Notes under the pieces: model-generated | Told to the model about the DNA's origin: nothing | The model's database searches: none | The model's input: only the letters and a program-made list of their open reading frames with translations | Program-made: the position numbers and the translations under genes | From: Amyloporia xantha | Taxonomy: Eukaryota > Basidiomycota > Agaricomycetes > Polyporales > Adustoporiaceae | Length of the DNA stretch: 64,000 nt | Assembly (NCBI GenBank): GCA_036971615.1 | Contig: JAYKKR010000011.1 | Coordinates: 62,001 to 126,000 of the forward strand | Direction of reading: 5' to 3' | Shown here: one piece after another, positions 47,848 through 57,800 of the stretch | Numbering within the stretch: position 1 is the stretch's first letter | Layout of the letters: the number at the start of each line of letters is the position of its first letter

Positions 47848-48170
47848 TGTCTCTTCATCCTTCCCTTCGCCCGCTGCAGCTCTTGCACGAACGCGTTTCT
47901 CAGTCTCTTCATATTCTCATTCACTCTTATAAATCTGTTTACGCGATATAACGCGCGATTGGGCTAGAACCAGACGCCCAGAACTCCCAGGTGGCCCCTG
48001 GCCGCAAGCACAATGGACGGCTCTCACCTGTCCCCTGGATACGACTTTGCCATTGCTCTGTGGCCCACCGCTGTCGTTTTCCGGCTTCCGCACTCCGCAG
48101 TATTTTACCCAAATCTCTATTCTTTGTTTCAGGGCTCGATGACACTCTTTAGGCACAGCCACGCGCTTCT
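47848..48170. repeat. Local diverged repeat, copy 1 (5' flank of tRNA-Arg)
   Basis: Recurs at about 49,960-50,330 with many substitutions. Shared words in the same order include CTGCAGCTCT, GAACGCGTTTCTCAGTCTCT, CTCATTCACTC, GACGCCCAGAACTC and AAGCACAATGG. Each copy lies on the same side of, and 130-160 bp from, a tRNA-Arg or its pseudogene, so tRNA and 5' flank were duplicated together. Confidence 0.75.
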
Positions 48171-48245
48171 GGAAGAGAACGCCCACCAGCGATCAATCCT
48201 TTGGGCCGCTGTCGCACTGACGCGTTACTGGGCCTCTTTGTGCTT

Positions 48246-48350
48246 GTATTCATTCATGGAAAGTTGTTTACGCGACGGCACGCGCCGTTGGACTAGAACT
48301 GGCCCCGGGCCCTGGGTGCCCAGAGCTCACTGGTAGCGCGAGAGAAGCGC
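48246..48350. repeat. Local diverged repeat, partial copy 2
   Basis: About 100 bp matching the middle of the repeat at 47,920-48,020 (TTCATTCATGGAAAG, TTTACGCGA, GGACTAGAACTGG, GCCCAGAGCTC). No tRNA is attached. Confidence 0.65.
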
Positions 48351-48617
48351 AACGGCAAATGCTTTAGTGGAGGAGCAATGCACGTTTCGTTTCTGGAATC
48401 TCAGGGGTGCCGTCGGTTCGGTTGATCCTGTGAGTTGATAGAAGCCTATGTGACAAATTCAATATAAACGTCGATGCGGTGCTGCCTTCCTCTCATGGGA
48501 CCGAAATATACAAGATTAATATTGACATAACATGGAGGGCAAGAAGAGTCATAAAACCCGCGCGACGACAAGAGAGATAAGCGAAACAACGGTATGTATC
48601 GCGCACGACGCTTTCCA

Positions 48618-49384
48618 CTATTGCCATACATCCAACCCGACTCGGAACACCCTCCCATGGAGCTGTGTTATGCCCACGAGCGCGATATCCGGGGCCTGTA
48701 TCCTCTCGACGCTCACGGCCCACTCGTTCGTCATGGGCGAGTTTGCTGTGTACCCCAGATGCTGCAAACCGTAAGAATAAGCAAGACACAGCGAAGAAGG
48801 GTCCAATGCACCGACCTCAACATGTAGGAAGAGCTTGTAAACGAGATCATACACGAAGCGCCCCACCGTGATGAACTTGCCTAGGCGTTTCACGACAATC
48901 TCCTCGTTAAGGACCTCAGTATATGTGGGCCACTGCGGAGCGATATCAGTACGCTTCCATCGACGCATCAAAGAAGCTTACTGACTTGCACATTGACGAT
49001 GATGGCCCTGAACTCGCCCAGGCCGATTTCGTCGACGGTGAGATCGCCGTGGAGGACTGTACGAGTGACGGACGGTACATCCCTGAACAGATCGTGCAAG
49101 TTCACTCCAATCTCGTCGGGCTTCGCGGCGTAGGCAAACTGTGCGCGAATCGCGGTCCGGCCGAGGTTGAGCGGGTGGATGAGGCGCGTTTGTGGGATTG
49201 GGACGCGTTTGGCGCTCGCGTCCATCAGGTATCTTGGCGTGTGGCGGGTGGGTGGTGGTGTTGGACATCGCGGCGGAGGATTTGCCGCCCGACTGGCGGC
49301 GGCGGCGAGGCGCGAACGTCTCATCGCAGCAGCACGTACCATCCTGGGGGAGTCTGCGACAGGCGGGGAGTTGACAGAAGACAT
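48618..49384 (-). CDS. Protein of unknown function
   Basis: Two exons, 49384-48986 and 48932-48618, joined by a 53-nt intron with a GTCAGT donor and a CGCAG acceptor, give 237 residues. The N-terminal ~45 residues are basic and Pro/Ala-rich, like a mitochondrial or disordered leader. The central part is well-formed and hydrophobic-patterned (NLGRTAIRAQFAYAAKPDEI, DLFRDVPSVTRTVLHGDLTV, GEFRAIIVNVQ). It continues across the junction into WPTYTEVLNEEIVVKRLGKF and GRFVYDLVYKLFLH. A second, frame-neutral 60-nt intron (GTTGAG donor, TTGCAG acceptor) may remove residues just after KLFLH, giving 217 residues. I do not recognise the family. Confidence 0.65.
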
Positions 49385-49741
49385 TGAGCAGAATCAAGAT
49401 GTTGACCGGGAAGAGTAGTGGAGGATGAGTGCCATTATCATGGTGTCCCTTTATACTGTTGGGCATGGCCACACGACGGACGTGGCCAGTTGATCGTAAA
49501 TCAAAGCATTTCTTGAGGCAAGCGGTTATGCGCAGCCCTAGGCACATTCTATCGAGATTGAGAATATAGGGGTTATGCGTTGTGAGCTTCATGAGCGTGA
49601 TCATTCAACAGTGCCTACTCCACCACGTTCCACTTTGTATGTTGGTGTATAATTTGTTACTGTTGTAAGACCGAACTCGTCTGGTAGATTGAACGTCAGT
49701 GTGGTGTGGCCTTGAAAAAAACAGACAAACAAACAGAATAA
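49385..49741. other. Intergenic upstream of the 49,384 gene
   Basis: Promoter region for the minus-strand gene. No other supported feature. An A-rich stretch with an ACAAACAAACAG motif lies near 49,720-49,737. Confidence 0.45.
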
Positions 49742-49812
49742 ATCTGCGACCTGCAACCTCCAGTCTCAAGAAGTCGTGGCTAGACGCGGTGCCATGTTGC
49801 CAGACTACTTTG
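49742..49812 (-). pseudogene. Degenerate tRNA-Arg copy
   Basis: Aligns to the tRNA at 47,639-47,718 (CTGGCAACATGGCACCGCGTCTAG against its D arm, CCACGA at the anticodon, GAGGTTGCAGGT at the T arm). The acceptor stem no longer pairs, the T arm is truncated, and the anticodon stem is mismatched. It is most likely a dead duplicate. Confidence 0.7.
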
Positions 49813-49959
49813 AGCGATATAGATCTTGAAGCTTGAAGCTGAAGGTTAAAGTACAAGAATGACCAAAAGGAGACCGTGGCCTTTCGGTTTTCGCCGTCGT
49901 CCAGTCAAGCGTCGATCGAGATCAGTCAGGATCAGTCCCATCGCTAACTTCTGGCCGTA

Positions 49960-50350
49960 AGCGCCCGTGACGTCTCTCCTCAGCCTTCCGTCCGTCTGCT
50001 GCAGCTCTCGCAAGAACGCGTTTCTCAGTCTCTCTATACTCTCATTCACTCATGGAAAGCTATCTATACGCTGGAAATTGCAACTGGACTAGAACTGGAC
50101 GCCCAGAACTCGCCGGTGGCCCCCGGCGAGAAGCACAATGGCGGATGCTACTTGTTCCCTAGATACGCGCTTACCATTGCTTTGAGGTGGCCCACGGCTG
50201 GCACATCTCGGCAGCCGAACTCCGCGTATTATACACAAGCCCCTATCTTCCTTTCTGGGCGCTCAATGGCCGCAGGCCACGCGCTTATGGAAAAGAACCT
50301 TGAAGAACGCCCGCTGAGGATCAGACTCATGGGCCTTCAGGATTCAGCTC
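49960..50350. repeat. Local diverged repeat, copy 3 (5' flank of tRNA pseudogene)
   Basis: Counterpart of 47,848-48,170, roughly three-quarters identical by eye over about 350 bp. It ends near ACGCGCTTATGGAAAAGAA, which matches ACGCGCTTCTGGAAGAGAA in the first copy. Confidence 0.75.
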
Positions 50351-50805
50351 TATAGATCTGTGCCCTTCTGTTGCTCGATTTGGGTATGTTGGGGATGTTT
50401 TCCCGAGCTCTGAGATACTTCAAGGGCGTGTTTACGCGTCGTTTTGCGCGAGACGCGTCTTGTACGGTGTACTTTTGCTGGTGCTACGACAGAAAGTTGA
50501 TTTGAGGAAGATTGGATGGACGGAACGCGTCCACTGAAGCGCGTTTCCGAGGGCTTGGGAACAGATTCAACTCGCTTTGACGATCACTCCGCCCCTGATA
50601 GTGGCTGCTTTAGCTTCGCCCGCTGAGCTATGACCCTTCGGAACACGTCTCCGCAAGACTTCAGCTTTGTCTTGCTTGAACACTGGCCACACTACCGTTA
50701 CTTACAGGGAGTATAAAGAGCTGATCTATTTACAGCTACAGATCCCAATGAAGTGCTCGTCCTTCGACCATCTCCCTGTGGCCTCCCCTCGTGCATCTTT
50801 GCTAT
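50351..50805. other. Intergenic, upstream of the 50,806 gene
   Basis: About 450 bp with no convincing frame. It should include the promoter of the plus-strand gene that follows. Confidence 0.45.
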
Positions 50806-51463
50806 ATGTCGAAACCTGTTGTTACCAAGACTCCTCGGGACACAAAACCTCTGACTACCAGTCGAGACACGGAATTCACACCTACCGGTGAAGACACGAA
50901 ACCCTCAACGACTGGTCAAGACATAAAACCTTCGACTGCTAGTCAGCGCAGGCAGCGACTCTTGCTACAAGAACCATTGACAGATGACTCTGGGGCATGC
51001 TCTAAGTCGGCGGCCACGATTCAAAATGCTGTTCCATTCGAATTATGCAAAAGAACACAGTTGCATGGAATTGCATTGAGCAGCATTTCGTCGTGGACGC
51101 CGACCCAAGCTCTGCAACGTATTGAGGGAGGCAATCAGCCTGTCTGTAGTAACTGGACAACCCCCACCATTCGTCTCAAAATACAGGTATGCATTCACGT
51201 CCTCATCTTCTTCACATCTAATGCCCATATTGGTTGATAGTGGGCCGGATCAAAACCAAGAACCTGGGTTACCAGGAAAATACAAGTTTTGCGGGACACA
51301 AAGTCTATTTCAAAAGCAGACCTAGCAAAAGAGGTTGGGCGGGCTGTCCAAGAAGCCCTCGAGGTTAGTTATTTCCCTCTTCACCGCTGCATGCATTCAG
51401 AAGAATAATGATAGAGATCGAGAAGCAACATCGATGCCGAGGACATATATATATGTTCAATAG
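50806..51463 (+). CDS. Small protein with four 9-residue repeats, unknown function
   Basis: Three exons, 50806-51186, 51241-51363 and 51401-51463, all joined in phase 0 through introns of 54 and 37 nt (GTATGC/ATAG and GTTAGT/TCAG), giving 188 residues. The second intron is short, so the last exon is the least certain part. Residues ~10-46 are four tandem units of the type RDTKPLTTS / RDTEFTPTG / EDTKPSTTG / QDIKPSTAS, Thr/Ser/Pro-rich and likely disordered. The C-terminal exon pair encodes a Lys-rich, helical stretch (SISKADLAKEVGRAVQEALE). I recognise no domain. The matched intron phases are the main evidence for a gene. Confidence 0.5.
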
Positions 51464-51985
51464 AACCTGTTGGAGGCGATATCTGGCGCGCCGTATTATA
51501 CGTGATGGCCTAGGAGACTCGTGATCCCGATAACTTCAATCACCCAGATGTTGCTATCATTTATTATCATCTCATATACTGTATCGTTATGCATCTTGTA
51601 TTTTTAGCATTGCTTATCAATACCCTCGCCATGCCTTAATGTTATAGATTCGGACGAGTGTCACCCTCAACGAATGGCTGTATTGATATTTGATAACAAT
51701 GGACGCGTCGTTGTCGCGCTAGAGGTCTCGCGCTCACGTGACCGTATTGCTTTCACGTGATAATGCATGCGGACTCGGAGTGGCATCTCATCGTTCTCGA
51801 GCTACCCACCTGTGTGCAACAGCAATCAGACTGTGCGCCTTATCGATTCAGAGAGGTGTGTTTACTCCTACGTTTACATATAAATATCTCATTGATTCTA
51901 ATATCTTCAGCGAGGCACTCTTGCACTGTCTCCATCAGCGTCATCGCGTCGGTATCTTTCTCGGGCTGCGAGTGGTAGCTCAGAC
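51464..51985. other. Intergenic upstream of CENP-B-like gene
   Basis: About 520 AT-rich bases between two plus-strand genes. It holds the 3' UTR of the first and the promoter or 5' UTR of the second. No further feature supported. Confidence 0.5.
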
Positions 51986-53350
51986 ATGCCTTTGGATTCG
52001 TTCGATATCTCCACAGATGTCTCTGTCGCACGATCAGACTCCAATATACCTAATTTGGAGCTCACTGGGCTCTCAAGGGTGGTGGATCATGACATCCTTA
52101 GAGGGAGGATGAGTCCGACGCAATTGCAAGACGCCGTCAGCTCTAGTGCCTCGAATCGAGACCGGTTCATCCTAAAAAGACTTTCGTCAAATGTAACTGA
52201 GCGAGTCTGTGTCTTTCCTCACTGTGTGTTCTGAGAAATACTGACCCAGTAGTAGGACCCCAATGGTCAGGTCGCTCATGTTCACGTTCACCAAGCGATT
52301 TATGAAGGCGCGGCGAGTGTGGAAACTCATTATGATGCATCGCACGAGAACAGCCCGAATACTGTATCTGAGTCATCTCAATCCCTGGAGCTGCATGCCC
52401 CGCCTCCAACTTCGCCTATGGCCATTCCTAAAGTCAAGAAGCGCTCGCGCTTGAACCATTATGTCAGGTCGCTCGCTGGGGCGTCAGGACTAACACGGGC
52501 GGCACATTACAAAGCCAAAGTGACGACTCTGGACCGTCGGAATATATGTCTCTATCGAAAGGACCATCCCAGTTTGACTCAGGAGCAGATCGCTGCGGTT
52601 TTTGGTGTCAGTCGGAGCACCGTGTGCAAGATTTTGCAAGAGCAGGAGTTTTGGACAGAGCCGAACAAATTCGTATCGAGTAAATATTGTAAGCGAAGGT
52701 ATATGCACTTCCGCTGAGTGTATGTACCACGGCTTACGCATAATCCTAGTCTCAGTCGCTATTTTGCGTTGGAGAACAAACTTGTCAAGCGATTGCGGGG
52801 GTACGCCGACATCAATGGACGCTTTACAAACGCTGTGGTTGTAGCAGAAGCGAAGAAGATCGTGGAAGATCTAGACATACTGCCTGATTTCAAAGCAAGC
52901 CCGACTTGGTGTACCAATTTCAAGAAGCGATATGGGATTCTCAGCGGGAAATTCTGCACGATGGGAGAACGCGCGGAAAGAGTTGCAGCTTTTGAAAGTC
53001 CCGCTAGTGCCGACGACATTGACATTCCGAATGCGTATGATCGCGTGTTGCATGCACTGCCAGAGAGCCTGGATGCGAATGGACCAATGGCTATTCCCGA
53101 AGAGGCTAACGAGCCCTTGTGCCAAGAGGACGTTCCGCCTATTGAGATGCAGACAGATGAGGTTGGGTCTCGATCTCCGTCCCAGGAATCGGACCCGTCC
53201 ACGGAGGAGTCTATAGCTGTTGAAGATCCTCCTGTCGTTGATGTGGAAGAATACTGGGCGAGGATTCGCTCTCCCTCGCCTGAACCTGATACGACCACTG
53301 GGGAGCCGATACGCGACGAAGTTTCTTCCGTCATTGATGTCGATGCGTAG
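51986..53350 (+). CDS. CENP-B-like DNA-binding protein (two HTH domains, no transposase domain)
   Basis: Exons 51986-52192, 52256-52698 and 52756-53350, with phases that agree, give 414 residues. The basic KVKKRSRLNHYV region leads into a first helix-turn-helix near residues 155-197 (LTQEQIAAVFGVSRSTVCKIL, the psq/CENP-B N-terminal type). A second, CENPB-type HTH near 215-275 begins SRYFALENKLVKRL and includes a W..NFKKRYGI signature. I preferred the GTATAT donor at 52,699 over GTAAGC at 52,689 because only it keeps frame and yields the expected KRSRY join. The last ~135 residues are acidic with two SPS-type Ser/Pro blocks (EEYWARIRSPSPEPD). The DDE catalytic domain of pogo/Tigger transposases is absent, so this is probably a domesticated chromatin or DNA-binding protein. 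Confidence 0.8.
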
Positions 53351-54615
53351 GAGCCTATGGATTACCTCCCGTCGCCTGAACTCATTGAGATAATCGACCA
53401 CTGCCGCGACTGTTCACTCCTCGGGAGATATGATGACACCGATTCTCCGCAACCACACACTGTTCTCCTTCCTGGAAACTTTGATTCAAAGATATTCTGA
53501 TTATTTTGGACGAACATCGAGTACTCGTATGTACGTGTGTAACCAAGATTCCTTGACATCTTTCTTCTTGATCCCTCCATACTTTACCCGATTTCACGAT
53601 TGTATACATCTTGTTCCGCACTGTTTGCGTACTCAGATTGTGTCCTCAAATTGCTGATGGACACCTATATAGTCCGTCCTTTCATGCCTAGATCGCGATC
53701 AGTACTGCACTCCGTCATGGTCTTGCTTCACTGTTTTGAAATATTTTTTGCGCTGAGATTCAACATGCATAAAAGTGCGACATGCCCCATGAATTGGACA
53801 TGGAATTTGAATACGAAAGCTCACGTGGATGCAGCATACTTGCCGTGTAACGGAGTTGAAGTTAACAAGACCAGATTCTCGGGACGGATGGCACTCCAAG
53901 TAATCATCCATCCATCTTGCTCGTGATCTTCGGAAACAACCTAGGAATTCTGCACCATAGTGACATTAGAATGAAGCCCATCTACAACACGGAATGCGAC
54001 CAACCATCATCGAGATGCACACACTTCTACAAATTTACGCCACCACATAGGCGCAAGTGATACACAGGCAGATCCTTGTTAAGATCATATCTCTCCTGGA
54101 GTCATCGTATTGCAGAAATAGTGCTACTAAGGCAAAAGTGACGCAGACAAACCTAGACATTTCTGGTGTTGAGCGTGAGAGTCGACTCGCTCCGCCTTGT
54201 CTTCATCAACTCGTCCCGTGTTTTGCACAGGGCAAAATCAATTAGAGGGCCACCGAATACGTCGTTTTTCCGACAGGGCTTGATAATATGGTTGCTAAAA
54301 TTGTGTCGATCGGCTAATCAAAGAAGAAAACCATAGAATGTGGGGGCACTCGGGCTCGACAACTAAGGAGGGGCCAAAACCGCCAGAAATTGGAGAATGC
54401 ATTGATCGTGAAGGTGATGCAAGAGGGTTAGATAGAACTGTTACAGCCTGCGCGCGACTTTATAGTGTGAAAGTCGTGAATGTTACTATATGGCTCTAGC
54501 GAGGAGTGTATACCGTTGGGTCGCTTCCGCTTGCGTCAAGCCAGAAGGAAGGAAATTAGGTTCGGATGTTAGGAAATCAGAATTGTCCAGATGTATCGCT
54601 GATCAGTAACTCCTC
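53351..54615. other. Intergenic between CENP-B-like gene and LINE
   Basis: About 1.26 kb, AT-rich. Open frames are short and lack codon structure or introns that would support a gene. The first part is presumably 3' UTR. Confidence 0.5.
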
Positions 54616-54631
54616 GGAACACCAAGAACTT
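54616..54631. repeat. LINE target-site duplication, 3' side
   Basis: GGAACACCAAGAACTT immediately before the T-run. It is repeated exactly at 63,047-63,062. The last one or two T bases could belong to the tail. Confidence 0.85.
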
Positions 54632-54652
54632 TTTTTTTTTTTTTTTTTTTTT
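54631..54652 (-). other. Poly(A) tail of the LINE
   Basis: Uninterrupted T-run on the plus strand at the 3' end of the element, next to the target duplication. It is the mark of target-primed reverse transcription. Confidence 0.9.
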
Positions 54653-54861
54653 GTGGAGCGTTGCGCCACGTCACGTGGCGCTGGGCCCGGCAGTCGACAA
54701 AGTCGCCTCCAGGTTACCCGCTGACGGTTTAGGGGAATTCAAACCCCTTGAGTTGCTTATTCTATACCGTTCACCTTAGATTCCACTGAGGAAATGCCAT
54801 TACGCACGAAGTGTGGGACTCAGCACTAGCTGAGCACGTCAGATCGCGCACCATCATCGCA

Positions 54862-57800
54862 TCAACCTTCTCCGGTGCGCCTCCCCCTCCTTTCTGACGG
54901 CTCAATACCCACTAAAACCTCAGATTTGCCTCTTGTCCAGTTTTGAGGCAGACTGTTCTCGTTTTTGAGTACGCCTTCCCAGGTTCGTTCTACTAGGGTT
55001 TGCCGCAGGGCTTTCGTGCCATATTTGGCGGTGTTCGTCATTTGGCAGTCTAATGCCAGTCTGTCATTGATGGCGTTCAGCCAGCGGGTTTCTATCTCCT
55101 GTGTGGTTGCCTGCGGTTTGTTTGGGTTTTCTGCCCCTCCAATTACACGTTCGCACCGCAACTTCCATATTAAGTAGGCCGATTCCGTCATGATAATTCG
55201 GTATAGCCTGGCATCGCCGGTCTTGGGTTTGCCTTTTCCATTCTTGAACGGTGCTAACGGGCTGCTGAGAACCGCTCCTAAGGATGGCCTCGGCCATTTG
55301 TTATTCTTCCGTTTCCAGAGTTTTTTCGCTAACCTCCAGACTTCGTCTTGTCTGGGGGCTTCGCACTTGGAGAGTATATGCTCCATCGATTCTATCTGTC
55401 CACAGCGTGCGCACTCCTGGCGTGCTTGGAGTTCGTCATTGTATCCCGGTCGTTGCCAGTTCGTCCCGACCATGTACGCGTCGTGCATGGCCATCCACAG
55501 GAAGTATCTAACCTCTCGCCTTATATCTTTGTGTCTGATTCCCCTCCAGATCTGCGCCTCTGCTGGGGTTTCTTCGAAGAATACTTCGATGTTGTCGATC
55601 GCGCGGATCATGATGTCCTGGGTGCGTCGTCGTTGCTCATATTTGAGCATTTCAAGCTCGCGGATTCCCTGGTAGGCGAGTTTTTGTGTCATTACTCGTA
55701 GCTTCGCGCCACTAACTTTTAGTGTCACGGCGATGTTTAGATCTACCTCGTCTGGTACAGGTTTCCGAGCGCCTTCGCCGGCTAGCTTGTCAGCACCTTC
55801 ATTGAGCTGATGGCCTTGGTGACCCTTTACCCACCGGAAGACGGTCGGGAGTGGGCGGTTTCGAAGGTTGCTGATCATTGCGCGGATGATCGTAGCGTTT
55901 GCTACTCCTATGTAACCTCTGTCTTCGTGGTCTTGCTTCCGCTTGTTTGCTTCATCAATGGAGTATTCGGAGTCGCTTATGATCAGCATTAGACTTTGTA
56001 CGTCTGTCCTCCGGCCGGCCTCCGATACTGCTACTAACTCGCCGGTTTGGTTTGACTGTGTTATTGTGGTGGGGAGGCGAAGGGCAAAGTTTTCATCCCG
56101 ACCTTCTCCCACGTAGCCTCCTGCTCCTGCTTGTGCGTTCGCTTTACCGTTATTGTAGCAGGAGCCGTCAGTCGCTATTATGAGAAGTTGTCCCCGTGCT
56201 TGGGGCAGAGCTGCTTGGTGTGTTGTGTTGTGGGTGTCGCCGCTCGTGAAGACTCGGAAAATCTCCGTGAGGTCCCCTTTCGTTGTTATCCTTCTGTCGA
56301 AAATGGTGTAGTGCTCTTCTTGGAGGAGGTTCAACTCTACATTTGTGAGAAGGACATTATGCTCCTGATCTTCTGGTTTGGGTTTTCGGGGTCCCACTTC
56401 TCCGGGAGTAAGTCCAACAGCTCTTTTGCTCGCGCAAAACACGCGTGAGGGTTCACACATGCTGTAGATTGTCGCGTCAGACTGCAGGCTGCGCATGCAC
56501 AGTTGCTCCTAGGTCCGTGTTGGGGATTGCCTAGGTTCGTGGCTACGGCTTCTGCCTGCCCGACTGATCTGACTCCGTGATTGTTCTGTAGACATTTACT
56601 CGCTTTTGAATGTTGTATTCGCCTGAGTCGTTTATCGGCTTCTCCATGATACCAGATTGGCATGCTTCGCAGGATCGCTCGGTCGAAAGCCAGACCTTCT
56701 CGGCGTACACCAAAAGCTTTCGCCGTGTCCAACATTCGTTTTACCCTTTGCGGGAGCGCGGTAAGCTTCACTTTCCAGGATTGGAGGAATATATTACTGC
56801 GTAGGTGTTGCGGGACTTTCTCTTCCGTCTTCGGTGCCGCTTTCGCTAATATTGCGTCCGCTACGAAAGCCCAGAGAGGGCGGTCAGGTCCCAGGTTTAG
56901 GTAGTCCTTGACCCATGTTATATCAATTGCTCTGTTCCTCGCTCTGATGTCCAACACTGCCCTGCCTCCCTGGTTGATCGGGGCATATAGGGTTTCTTTA
57001 TTTACTGGTGCTTGTTTTTTCTCCGCCCACATGAAGGTACGGATACGTTTTTCCAGTTTGTCTTCGACATGTTTGGGCATCCCCTGCACTTTGGTCAGGT
57101 ATTGGGTTGTGCCGCCAACATGCATCTGTACGATGTGCCGTCTACCCTCCATTGTCGGGTGTCGCTGATCCCAGCGGGCGAGGGTTGCGTCTATTTTCTC
57201 AAGCATTGGCGTCCACACGCCTCCTTCGTCGACAACGTTTCCATGCCAGGCTCCCAGGATTCGTACCGCCTCTCCATCCTGGGCGATCCGTATGTGTCCA
57301 GGGAGTGTTTCCCCCCCTGGGAGCGGGGTCCGTGTGGTTATAAGGTGTTGCCGGTATTCGGGGCGGCCGATAGGTATTATTTCCGTTTTTTCTTTGTTGA
57401 ATCTCGCACCTGAGGCCGTGCACCAGACATCCAGAATTGCCATTAGGTCTGAAAATTTGTCTCCTTTATGGAGGAAAGTTGTGGTGTCGTCTGCGAATAG
57501 CGTGGCTATGAGCCTTTCCTCTGCACCAGGTATATTGTAGCCTTTCAGGTTGGATGCCCGTAGGGACGCTGCGAGCGGTTCTATTGCTAGGTCAAAGAGA
57601 AGGCATGAGAGCGGGTCGCCCTGTCGAACACCTCTTGTGATCTTGTATGGTGAGCTGAGGAAACCGTTTATCATAACTCTGGTTTCTGCATTCTCATAGA
57701 GAGTTTTTACAGAGTGAATAAATATTTCCGGGATATTAAATTTCCTCAGTGTCTCCCAGAGGTACGTGTGTGATATTTTATCGTATGCTTTCTCCTGGTC

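Noticed and set aside
47848..50350. tRNA-derived SINE
   Set aside because: The shared sequence lies upstream of the tRNA 5' end, whereas a SINE body follows the tRNA-like head. No tail or target duplication seen.
54862..55675. Plus-strand frames inside the LINE (for example 55,190-55,675)
   Set aside because: Antisense to the RNase H and C-terminal region of ORF2. Typical shadow frames.
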